From positions 50,836,966-50,900,965 of the forward strand of contig OW804094.1 in NCBI GenBank assembly GCA_942159475.1: a stretch of DNA of 64,000 bases, given 5' to 3'. The position numbers and the translations under genes were made by a program. The number at the start of each line of letters is the position of its first letter. The first letter of the stretch is position 1. Under the pieces are notes generated by a model. The model had not been told where the DNA came from and ran no database searches. It saw nothing but the letters and a program-made list of their open reading frames with translations. Below, piece after piece: positions 54,279 to 64,000 of this stretch. The DNA is from Sthenelais limicola. Taxonomy: Eukaryota > Annelida > Polychaeta > Phyllodocida > Sigalionidae.

Positions 54279-55258
54279 AATGCGACCGAAACAGACAAGA
54301 ATACAAAACAAAATGAAGTTTATTTATGACTGAAGTTGGTTTTTATTATTATCAAGAAAACAATACATAAATACCAGTAATGACATGAGACTAGTAATAC
54401 ATACATATAAAAGCGTGAAAAAATGCTATCACTTACAGTTTTTTCTAAAGTATCCCTCCCCTAATGATCTCTGTTTTATTTTGAGAAAGTAAGACACTAT
54501 GAAAAATACTAAAAGGTGGGCCAGTGTCGAGTTACTAGTCTTGTGATGAACGTACTGGGTGCCCCTCTGGTGAGAGAGGGAACACTGATTGTCAGGCTTC
54601 CGTCAATCGAGCAATTTGGCTCCACACCTAAGTGTATATTGACTAAGCCCCGGAGACTAGTGTGGCTGGCCCGGCTAAGGTCTGTTAAAACTTCTACTGT
54701 ACCCAGCAACGTGAGCTGATGCAATGTCCCCTGCTCCAGTAACCTGGTTTCTAGAACCCCAGCGTCCCATCAGCGTCTTGCTCACTAAATAAGTTGACCC
54801 CCTTACACCGCAGCCTTGCTTCCGGCATTCATAAGAAACACTTGTCTGCTCACTCCATCGCTCGTTTGCTGGCGAAGGATTAAGAAACAAATCAATCCGA
54901 TTATCTTTTAACCCCTACCAAGAAAATCTAAAACATAGTCAAGCCTTATATCAAAATTGGTGGGGATAGAGAAATAGATGTTTTGTAAATTTCCTACATT
55001 GATGAACGCAGTTCTCTATAGCAAAAAAGCGTTCATATACTAAGTGCTAGGATGCAAACACGGCTATGACGCAGCTAAGCAGTAAATTCCCCACCCTTTT
55101 ATCAACATCTGAACACCTAGTATTTAGTCGGTGTAGCCATAGCAGTTGAGGGGGTTTTGTTGTTGGTTTTTTTTCCCGCCCTCTACTGACAGCAGTCAAT
55201 CTGTGTAAAGCTTCGGTGGTATTTACATGTTCATTCTCGGAAAACAGCATATGTAATG
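54279..55258. other. Gap between ATPase and NADAR gene
   Basis: The part at 54510-54880 is clearly richer in G+C than its surroundings and differs in texture, with short open frames on both strands, but no domain or RNA gene is recognised. It could be a small insertion. Confidence 0.4.
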
Positions 55259-55783
55259 TTATATCTTGTCCCTTATCCTTTCCCATATTCTCCCACATGT
55301 ATTCATTCCGGGAAGAAGGTGAGGTTTTATACACTCACTAACACTGGAGTCGTGACCAGTTGTCCAAAACGAACAATTACTGTTTCCAGGGTGAAGTATT
55401 TTTTTCCTTTTTAGTCTTGCAAGGAAAATTTTAATTTCCTCCCCTAATTTAGCCATTTTAAGCTCAAGTATCGACTCCATCACAGACTCTCTCTCTCTCA
55501 CCCAATTATGATTTATCACACATATGGTTTTTTTCGACTTTATCCCAAGACCTCTACCAAACAAAGACACCACCTTGTGCACCATATCTAGTTGTTTGTG
55601 AAACAGAACCTTTTCGTATTGAAACAAGTGCTCTGCAGATTTAAATGTAATGTTATTTTTTTCTAACTCACACGGAAAGTCTAGTGAAAGCATGCAAGTC
55701 CTTTCTTGTATAACATAAACATCAGAAGCGTAGGGAGAAAGGGTTATCTGAAGTGGAAGTGTGTTAACACCGTCTGGCAACAC
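55259..55783 (-). CDS. NADAR-domain protein beside the Maverick genes
   Basis: A 174-residue frame with the NADAR pattern: FPCELEKNNITFKSAEHLFQ, then a long helix region (MESILELKMAKLGEE), FWTTGHDSS, and LPGMNTCGRIWERIRDKI at the end. It has no ATG near its start. The frame continues upstream to about 55820, where the Penelope-like ORF begins on the other strand, so the N-terminus may be cut off or spliced. It lies 1 kb upstream of the packaging ATPase on the same strand. NADAR enzymes remove ADP-ribose from guanine-type substrates and are known in some large DNA viruses. A counter-defence role here is inferred. The W-x-G motif is retained; the central loop is shorter than in the other two NADARs of the window. 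Confidence 0.65.
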   Translation of the reverse strand: MLPDGVNTLPLQITLSPYASDVYVIQERTCMLSLDFPCELEKNNITFKSAEHLFQYEKVLFHKQLDMVHKVVSLFGRGLGIKSKKTICVINHNWVRERESVMESILELKMAKLGEEIKIFLARLKRKKILHPGNSNCSFWTTGHDSSVSECIKPHLLPGMNTCGRIWERIRDKI

Positions 55784-55803
55784 TTCTCTTTTGCAGTAAA
55801 AGT

Positions 55804-58660
55804 ATGTCAGCCAATAACTTCACAAAACCACTAAAAGGGATTATTACACACATATCAGCAATGGCAGACAACGATTTAGCCTCAACATCCACCGATAAGG
55901 GGCCCCCACTCCAATGCACACACATACCAGTGACGTCACAGAACAAGCCAGTGCCGCCGCCTCTGCTTCCCGGTCGGGGCCTCCGCATCCCAGACAAAGC
56001 CATTCCTTATTTTAAAATAGCAAGGAAAGCCCTCCAATCCCAAATCCGATCCAAACATCACGCAGCATATTTAGAAAGGTGCATCACCACCAATTCCAGC
56101 CCCAAAGGACTCCAATGCAGAGTCCTCCCCCAAACCCCAACCATGGATTACAACTTCTTCATCCTCTGGGAACAAGCCCACTCCAACTTCGCCCAAAAAC
56201 TCACAACTACTCTCAAGGATTACTACGATAGACGTACAACCGCCCTTAAAACCGAAATTGACTCAGCCGGAGACAAAATTAAGGAATTATGTACACCAGA
56301 AATAGCCCAATATATAGAAACCATATTGGACCAAATCCAAACCGAGCTACAGGCAGAACTGAACAGCCGTCGCACCAACAAAGCAAGACAAGACCAACCA
56401 GGCGGTTCAAGAAGTACAACCCGACCACAACGAACCATGTCGTCAACCTATCAGAGAAGGAGTTAACCCCTTCTCACAACTCACTACTATCTAAGGTCCT
56501 CAACTTTGTACCAACCCCCAGAAAATCCAACCATATTCACAACCTCAAGGACACCCTCCTTTTTAATAGACGAGTCAGACTCAACCACTTTTTCCAAAAT
56601 AAACCAACCTACAAACCACAGAACATATTCACCTTTGACAAAAAAGGATGGATCCCTATGACAGGTATAGACCCTGACATAGAATCATTCAGCAACTACA
56701 TGAACACCCAAATGTCCACTGCCACGAACAAATCAACCCCCACCCCCAACATAACCCCAGATGAACTTATTGCCCTTCAAGACCTCAAGAACGACCGTTC
56801 TATCGTTGTGAAATCAGCTGACAAAGGGGGCTCCATAGTTATATGGGCCTCTGATAAATATGAAACCGAAGCACTCCGACAATTGAACAACCCCGCCCAC
56901 TACAAACACACCGAAGTGGATCTCACCAAACATCATCACCAGCTTATAACCAACTGCTTAAAAAAAACTCAGCCAATTTGGACACCTACCAGAACATGCT
57001 GAAAAGTTCATGATCCACCCGATCCCAGAACATCCCCTTTCTATCTCCTCCCAAAGATACACAAACAAAACACCCCTGGCAGACCGATTGTTTCCGGAAT
57101 AAACTCCCCCACAGACCGAATATCTCACACCATAGACCAAATACTAAGACCTTATGTACTACGCACTAAGAGCTACCTGAAGGATACTCGCGACTTTATA
57201 AACACTCTCAAGGAAATTCCATACCTAGACGACGATGAATACTTTGTCACCATAGATGTCTCCAGCCTATACACATCTATACCGCACGACGAGGGCATAG
57301 AGGCCATCAACCAGGCCCTCCTTGCTCGTCCATCCCCTCACATACCCACAGAAACAGTCCTTGAACTCGCTAGAATGGTATTACAAATGAACACCTTCAC
57401 CTTCCAAAATCAATACTACCACCAACAACAAGGTACAGCCATGGGCACAAAAATGGCCCCCTCCTACGCTAACCTCTTTATGTCATCCCTCGAAACTAAA
57501 ATCCTCAGCCAGTCACCCCTACACCCCACCACTTGGAAACGATACATCGATGATATTTTTGCGATATATTGAGCCACAGAAGACGAAATAAACTCCTTCA
57601 TTGATTTCCTAAATAATTTCCACCCCACCATAAAATTCACAGCCTCCATCAGCCGCACCACAATAGACTTTCTAGATGTGATAGTCTTTAGACAACACAA
57701 TAACACCATTGCCACCAAACTCTACACCAAACCCACCAACTCAGGACAATATTTACACGGAACATCTTTTCACCCGAAACACCACAAAGACTCAATAGCG
57801 TATAGCCAAGCAATAAGATTCCGTACAATCTGTACCCACCTGGAGGATTATGACATTGCATGCAAGACACTTCTAAAAAACCTCACCCTATGTGGACATG
57901 CACACAAAACAGTCAAATCAGCCATCGCTAAAGCAAGACTTCTAGACAGGAACAGTTTGCTTAACCCAACCCCACGCCCGGAGAAAAAGATTATCCCCTT
58001 CATAGCCACCTACTCACCGGACAACCTCAGATGCAAGAAAATTCTATATGAAGCAACTAGCTTCCTCCGCAACACACCTGCCAACAAAAGGTTCCTTGAA
58101 TACAAAATGATAGTAGCTTTTCGCCGCTCAGCAAACCTTCGAGACATCTTGGTCAATTCCTCCCACCCAACCCCTACCCGCCGAGCCGGATTCCGCCCCT
58201 GCATGCAATTTACTTGCAACTACTGCCCTCACATCATTACAACCAAACATGTTGTTTCCACCAGCAACAAATCCAAATGGCCCATAGTGGGCCTCAATAC
58301 ATGCCACTCATTTGGAGTAATATATATGATTACCTGCCCTGTCTGCCGCTACCAGTACGATCTGGCCGAAACATTAAGAAACATATTTATGAACACAAGA
58401 GAGATATTGAACGACGAGACAGACTTCAACCAGTTGCAAAACACTACATCCATCACTATGCACAGGCCAAGGATCTCCTGGTTACCATACTAGATGACAG
58501 TGCTAACGATAGAAACACACGTCTACGCCTGGAAGAGGCGTGGATCAAAACCCTAGACACCCTACAGCCCTGCGGTATAAACCTATATCTAGAGCTGCAC
58601 CATCCCCCATCAGGGCCCCCGCACACCCGTGGCGGGAAGCTCCGCCACCACATCACATGA
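55804..58660 (+). pseudogene. Penelope-like retroelement: RT plus GIY-YIG endonuclease, multiply broken
   Basis: Successive frames give the full Penelope plan. The N-terminal helical region is 55804-56466. After a frameshift comes NLSEKELTPSHNSLLSKVLN and VVKSADKGGSIVIW (56289-57002). After more shifts near 57000 comes PFYLLPKIHKQN, with GTAMGTKMAPSYANLFMSSL and the catalytic YIDDIF (57543). An in-frame TGA follows at about 57571, then SISRTTIDFLDVIV and the thumb. The GIY-YIG nuclease starts at GVIYMITCPVC (58315); its catalytic part (NIKKHIYEHKRDI) is in another frame. At least four frame breaks and one stop make it inactive. Such elements prime on nicked DNA. It lies against the NADAR gene and may have inserted beside or into it. 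Confidence 0.85.
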
Positions 58661-58939
58661 CCACAAATCCAGGTCAGTCCCCGCCCATTCCAAATGACGT
58701 CATCGCGATAACTACCGCGTTTTCAAAACAAACCACACGATCGTCGCAATGGCGAGTCTCCCATACAAATTACACCAATGCCAACTCTGCTACACTTGGT
58801 TTGAAGATTCTAAAGAGTCCATCATCCAACACATGAATGAGAAACACCAATCTCGAGGTAGGAAACCTTTCCAATGCAATATTTGCTCTAAAAAGTTTGC
58901 CCGCAAGTGGACCCTACAGCGCCATCCCAGGTAACAAAT

Positions 58940-59335
58940 TGAGGTTAACTTTATGGCAATTCACGTCAAAATATAGATCAAATATACGTCAATGGTTAAC
59001 GTTAATATATACGTGAATGTGTGGACTCAATTTTGCGCAAAATTAACGTCAATATCAACGTGAATCTTAACATTAACATTAACGTAAGGTCAACGTTAAG
59101 ATTTACATTAATATTAGCGTTAAGATAAACGTCATTTTTAATGTTAAGATCAATGTTAAGCTTAACGTTAAGATTAAGGTTAAATTAACGTGCTCCTCTT
59201 CAACGTTAACTCATTTGTTGAGGTATCAACGTTAAGTTAATGCCAAACAATTCATGTAAAATCTAGGTCAATCTTATTAACATTAAATTAACTCGCCTAC
59301 TTTTACTCTGGTTTAATGTTGATTTAACGTTAAAT
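58940..59335. repeat. Left subterminal array of TTAACGTTAA-like motifs
   Basis: Many copies of TTAACGTTAA, AACGTCAA and ACGTTAAG in both orientations; AACGTT is itself a palindrome. The matching array at the right end lies at 62350-62815. Such arrays are usually transposase binding sites. Confidence 0.75.
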
Positions 59336-59339
59336 GTGG

Positions 59340-62300
59340 GCAAACATATTGATGTTATTTTGGGTGTCAATTCCATTCATTTTTTTATTAACAATGATAT
59401 TTGGGGTCATCGATTTTGGTCTATTTGGTTCATCATTTTCTTGTTGGTGTTCTGCATATGGCTTCTGTAAAAAACAAAATACAGCTATATATTTGGTGCA
59501 TGTTGGTGTTATCTGGAATTATCAAAATATGTAAGGAACATACAAATTCTATCTTTAAGCTTTCTCTGATTGGTTTTGATGGAGGGAATTTCATAAGTTC
59601 CGCCATGCACATGGGAGGTATAAAGCTAGAGACAGAGCTTGTAATAATAATAATATCAAACCGATTAACCTATATACGGTATTAATATGCGGTAAAAACT
59701 ATGATATGAAGATGTAATGATAACTGATGGTATGTTTTAAATGTATGCCCTGTGAATTTAGCTAAATGTTCCCTGAAGAGAAGTTTGGGAATCTATCTTG
59801 CTTTTGCAGACAATGGTTAGAACTATATATATATATCCATTCAGGGAGGCATTAATATGTCTCTAATATGATGATCTCGAACAACAATGGAACAGCCACA
59901 TGATTATTAAATTTAAATCAGAAAGCTCACCCAATAAGATTCGAGTTCATAGGTGAGTGTTAAGGTTGTGTGATGAAGCATTGAATCGAAAGATAGAGGC
60001 TATGGTATTTGAAGATTAATTAATTCAATTCATTTCAATACAAGTTCGATATACTTATACAGTTAAGGCATTGATGTCATTTTTGGAGAAAGTCTACTTA
60101 CAGGTTCCTAGTTTTTATCGGCTATGCTGCTGGATCAAAAGCACATAATCTAAAAGGCAAAACCAAGTATAATATTATAGTCCAAGTCTGTAGAGCGGAA
60201 AGCTAATATAAAAGAGTTGTGAAGATTACTGTTCTATCAACTCAGACTCTAGATAGGCTGCTTATCTTATCGTCTGAATCTGGGAATCCTGGTAATATCA
60301 ACCCCTGAAGAAGGGTCAAAGTGACCCAAAACGTTGGGTAATTGAATAAAACTATCTATTCAACTTCAAGTCTCTTAGTAATGTTGATATCTTTAAACTG
60401 CTGGACAGCTATGGCGAAGTAAAGATGCCAGTAATACTCACCAAGCTTCCCCTGCTGTCGGCACCGGGTCTGACACTGGAGTGAGGAAGATGACTGTTCA
60501 TGCACGCGCACCCCGACACGACCAAATGAGAGACTTTACAAGACGTAGAATTGCATAGGACCTTAGAAGTAATATACCGTACCTCTCTTTCCCTAAGATA
60601 GGACTGAGAGAGCCTTTCTTTACTGCATTCTAGTTTGGATTTATCTTGGTTTACTTTGTATGTATTATTTCGGCATTATGATAATGTTGATTAGCCCTAA
60701 ATGATTTTATTTAAGTATGACCATTATTATTATCATGTTATTTAATACATATAATACAATGGTTATGATGTTGGAATCGGATGTACCTATATGAAATTAA
60801 TATACTTGAACTATTTACAATTCCAATTTTCAATTTCAAATCGCTCTCTTTATCAATATGTATTGAACTTTCATTCTAAGAAAGTTTGCAGAATGGGACA
60901 ACAACCTCTACTAAGTAGTTATTCCAGTCTGTGCAGAAAATTAATATTCAAATGAAAGCATTGTATAATATTTCTACCTGAAGGCCAGGGCATGTCTATT
61001 CTGGCGATGCCCAGCACATGTTGCGCGCCATTTTCCGACCTCAGTTATGCAGACAGGTCATGCACTGAGGTGCACTGAGTACACATCCTGTACTGAAATC
61101 GGTCGCATCCCTAGCCCCAACTCCAACTCATCACAAATTTTGAAACGCAAATCACGTTTTCAAAATTAATAAATGTAATAAACGAATCCTAGTTCAAGGG
61201 GTTGCCGTTCATACAGAAAATTGGTCAAAGCTAATTTACAGCAAGAACATGATATCGCACCCATCCTCACACAATTATATCATTGGAACCTTTTCTTGGT
61301 ATATCTATCTCTTATACATTAAATACATACTCCACATATTGATGTTTTCTGTTACAATACAAGTCATCGCTTACTGATAGATATTCTAAAGAATGTAGAC
61401 ATCTACTGCAAATAGGATGTTATCTTATTATCCGAGATTGAAATACCTTGTGGGGGAACTGGGATTTTAGTGTATTTTGGCTCGGGATTCTGGATTGAAA
61501 TTCAGGAAATAGATACAAAGTAGCCCAGGTCCAGGATTGTCAATAGAAAACCTTATCGGATTTCGGAAAAAGGGGTTTTACAATAACGGGAAATGGGATT
61601 CAATGGGTGGCAGGGGGCAGAAGGCAAGTATTCCATACCCTGTATCGTTTCTTGTTTGTAAATATAAGCAAAATTATTTCATGTCTCAAAGCCTAAGAAG
61701 GAATTATATTTTGATGGAATTATCGCTTATAACATTGGTCGTACAAAACTCCTGGTATTCCGACTATTTGGCCTGAAGAATTGTATTAAATAAAAGAATT
61801 CATAGGAATACAACTGCAGAAAAAATGAAAATGAGAAAAACAGTTATTTAATTGCATACTCAGTAAATGATATATTTTCATTTTAATTTTATCTTCTTCG
61901 TTAATTGATTAGATGTATTTTGTTACTTTGAGGCCCGGCATCAAAATTTCTGTTCTATCGGAAATGCGTTTTCTTTTCAACATTTATGGAACTCTTAATT
62001 GAACTCGCAGCCTAATGAATATAAATTTTCTGAATCAATTCTAATCATAATTATTTCAACAAGTCCCACTTATCCCTGTGGCGCCATCTTTCCCCTATGG
62101 TATATGGTGCAATGAAACAGTAAAGATCAAACCGCAATTAACTAATTTCATTACATAGATCACATATCATCGTTCCAGTAGTTATAATCCCTTTAGAATA
62201 AAACAGGTGTTAAAAAGTCTGAATGTATACAAATTATACAGATGTTTTGCAGTACAGTATCTTTGACATTGATACAAGGAGGCCAGTATTTAATTCTACA

Positions 62301-62345
62301 TAAACAAAAGGAATTTCAATACATGCATCATATATCTGTGTCAGC
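59340..62345. other. Interior of the inserted transposon, no gene seen
   Basis: AT-rich, with only short frames (longest about 94 codons) and no transposase motif. A line near 60305-60345 (GAAGAAGGGTCAAAGTGACCCAAAACGTTGGG) contains the hairpin GGGTCA/TGACCC. The cargo, if any, is non-coding. Confidence 0.5.
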
Positions 62346-62349
62346 TGTT

Positions 62350-62815
62350 ATTTTCCCCAACGTCAAAAACATCAACGTTAATTGACCAGTGAGTTAATGT
62401 TAATAACTTGACATCAAAACATCAACATTAATCAACCAGTAAGTTAATGTTGATAATTTGACGTCAAAAACATTAATGTTAATCAACCAGTGAGTTAATG
62501 TTGATAATTTGACGTAAAAAACATTAATGTTAATCAACCAGTGAGTTAACGTTAATAATTTGATGTCAAAATATTGACGCAAAGTTAATGTTGATAATAC
62601 GCAAGTATATTGATGTTAAAATATTTATGTTAATTCACCATCAAATTAACGTTAAGAAGTTAACATCAAGAAAATTAACGTTAAGTTCATGTCTGCTTGA
62701 CGCTAATATTTTAACGTGAACTAAGTTCACGTCAAATTAAGGTTAAATTCACGTCAAACGGTTAACGTTACGGAATTAACCTTCCATTAACGTTAATCAA
62801 CGTTGTTTTAACGTG
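62350..62815. repeat. Right subterminal array with tandem 60-bp units
   Basis: A unit containing AATCAACCAGTGAGTTAAYG, then AATTTGACGTCAAAAACAT or a close variant, repeats about four times from 62370 to 62600. Dense AACGTTAA motifs follow up to the terminal repeat. Confidence 0.75.
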
Positions 62816-64000
62816 AATTGTTACCTGGGATGCCCACACAGCCCACCCGTTCTATGTCACCGATGCCGTATCTAGCAACCCCAACATCAGCTTGCTATCG
62901 CCAGACACTGATTCCCACTTACCCAATAATCACTTTCCCCTTGAACATCTGAGCAAATCCCTAACACCATCAACTCCTAGCCCAGACATATCTCATGCTG
63001 AAAACTTATTTGCTCCACAGGGTCAAATATGGTCGACCACACCCACCCCGGTGGAAGCAACATCACCAAATTCATGGATATCCGCATCCCAGACCGCTTC
63101 AGAGGCAGGTCACCGAGAGGACGTAAACAACATAGAGGTACCCCCTCAAGAACCCATCGTCCCCGTTCTGGCTCCAGAAAAAGTAAGCCTTCATCCACTA
63201 GAAAATCACGGCAATCACGGCACGAGCACACTCGCCAGCTTAAACGCAAACATAGATCCAGAGATAGAGCACCTACTACAAAGTATAACCGACGATCTAC
63301 TTACTCACCAAAGATCAACCGATCTCCACACCCCACCCCCCCCCAACAAGCATCGACGTGACAAATCTCTCAACTACAGAGTACACTGTAAATCTCCAGT
63401 ACCTGAATATAATATCACCAGTCCTGTCACTTCTGTGAACCCCCAGACTAACACCAGCCCCCAGCAAGTAAAACCAGCCACACCCACTTATCTGCCTGAG
63501 ACCTCACCCGTCTCTGACTACACTCCAGACCTCAATAGCCCCCCTGGACCCCGCAGCAACCTAGTTATAACAACATTCAACTCTCCTAACATCACACCGC
63601 GCTCCCATTCGCTCCAAGCACTTGTCAAATCTGTCACAAAGACCATCGCCAGCCCTTTAACTAATAAGGATACAAGCCTCCCAGCATCCCCGCTAGTATC
63701 CCCTACCCGCATTAAACTGGACAGAAAATCTCTGTTCGAACCAGACACGATGTCTGAATCTGCCCACTCCCTCCTCAATAACGAAATCATGCTTCCCGAC
63801 TGTGAAGCCGATTTTAACACCCCAATTAAGTCCACTCACTCCATGAGACCAAGACCAAGACCGGACCATCAGACCGAAGGACTGTCAACTCTAATGTACC
63901 ACCTCCTGATGGGAATCAAGTCGATCGACAAACCTTGGAAAAGTCCTAGAAGCCCATGGATATGTGAACCAGACGTACAACCATAGACAATAAATTAACT

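Larger units (their letters stand above)
42075..55783. mobile_element. Decayed Maverick/Polinton (adintovirus-like) element
   Basis: Hallmark genes lie together on the minus strand: A32-like packaging ATPase, a conserved small protein, a VPWEKY-type protein, chromodomain integrase, penton-like protein, basic protein and double-jelly-roll-type capsid protein. Plus-strand and accessory genes lie to the left. A protein-primed PolB and an adenain-type protease were not found. The right edge is cut by a Penelope-like element. Terminal inverted repeats and the 6-bp target duplication were not identified. Several genes carry frameshifts, so this is an old copy. Whether 42-49 kb and the NADAR gene belong to the same element is inferred from proximity and similar gene style. 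Confidence 0.7.
58926..62829. mobile_element. 3.9-kb non-autonomous DNA transposon, TIR CCCAGGTAACAA, AT target duplication
   Basis: The ends are exact inverted repeats (CCCAGGTAACAA...TTGTTACCTGGG), flanked on both sides by AT (58924-58925 and 62830-62831). Removing the element plus one AT restores an open zinc-finger frame, which confirms the borders. The outer 400-480 bp at both ends are packed with AACGTTAA-type short palindromes. The interior holds no transposase. A 2-bp AT duplication is known for ISL2EU-type elements, but I cannot confirm the family. Confidence 0.75.
58749..63986 (+). pseudogene. C2H2 zinc-finger/proline-rich ORF interrupted by a DNA transposon
   Basis: Parts 58749-58925 and 62832-63986 join in frame if the inserted element and one AT are removed, giving about 443 residues. 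The first part has one C2H2 finger (CQLCYTWFEDSKESIIQHMN) and most of a second (CNICSKKFARKWTLQRH), whose last His is restored from the right part (HAHTAH). The rest is Pro/Ser/Thr-rich without a domain, ending at a TAG. It may be the N-terminal ORF of another retroelement (R2/NeSL-type elements start with C2H2 fingers) or part of the Penelope unit; I cannot decide. A frame shift near the end could hide more coding sequence beyond the window. Confidence 0.55.

Noticed and set aside
55259..55783. Toxin-antitoxin (DarT/DarG-like) system around the NADAR gene
   Set aside because: No ADP-ribosyltransferase-like partner is seen on either side; neighbours are an ATPase and a Penelope-like element.

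Overview
The window looks like a repeat-dense stretch of an invertebrate animal genome, probably marine. The DNA is AT-rich, and several genes can only be read by joining GT-AG exons. The mobile elements are animal types: a LINE with endonuclease and reverse transcriptase, a tnp2-type CACTA/EnSpm transposon with a spliced DUF4806-type partner gene, a Maverick/Polinton-like virus-transposon with capsid genes, and a Penelope-like element with a GIY-YIG nuclease. The phylum cannot be read from the sequence.

Layout. (1) 0.8-4.4 kb, minus strand: a coiled-coil/RRM-like/NADAR protein and an SGNH hydrolase-like protein with its own TATA box, followed by short repeats and hairpins (4.5-5.9 kb). (2) 7.1-13.4 kb, plus strand: what reads as one LINE with three ORFs: coiled coil-RRM-NADAR, SGNH, and endonuclease-reverse transcriptase. 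A small covarying RNA motif occurs three times before and twice after the RT ORF. (3) 15.3-22.2 kb, minus strand: an apparently intact seven-exon DUF4806-type gene and a 639-residue transposase, followed by AGTCTAAG repeats. (4) 22-33 kb: degenerate repeats without a convincing protein gene. (5) 33-37.1 kb: a small unrecognised spliced gene with all phase-0 introns, next to a diverged inverted repeat. (6) 37-42 kb: MITE-like ends, a C-rich tract and a tRNA-like sequence. (7) 42-55.8 kb: a decayed Maverick/adintovirus-like element with packaging ATPase, integrase, penton, major capsid and small virion-type proteins. It also carries two double-PC4-like proteins, an AT-hook protein, a five-exon membrane protein and a NADAR gene. 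I saw no PolB or protease. (8) 55.8-58.7 kb: a broken Penelope-like element. (9) 58.7-64 kb: a zinc-finger/proline-rich ORF split by a 3.9 kb DNA transposon that can be removed exactly in silico (TIR CCCAGGTAACAA, 2-bp AT duplication).

The main biological signal is three separate NADAR-domain genes in 64 kb: two fused to LINE-type ORF1 proteins and one beside a virus-like packaging ATPase. NADAR proteins are known to remove ADP-ribose from guanine-type substrates. An anti-ADP-ribosylation role for mobile elements is my inference. The pairing with an SGNH hydrolase-like ORF recurs at two loci.
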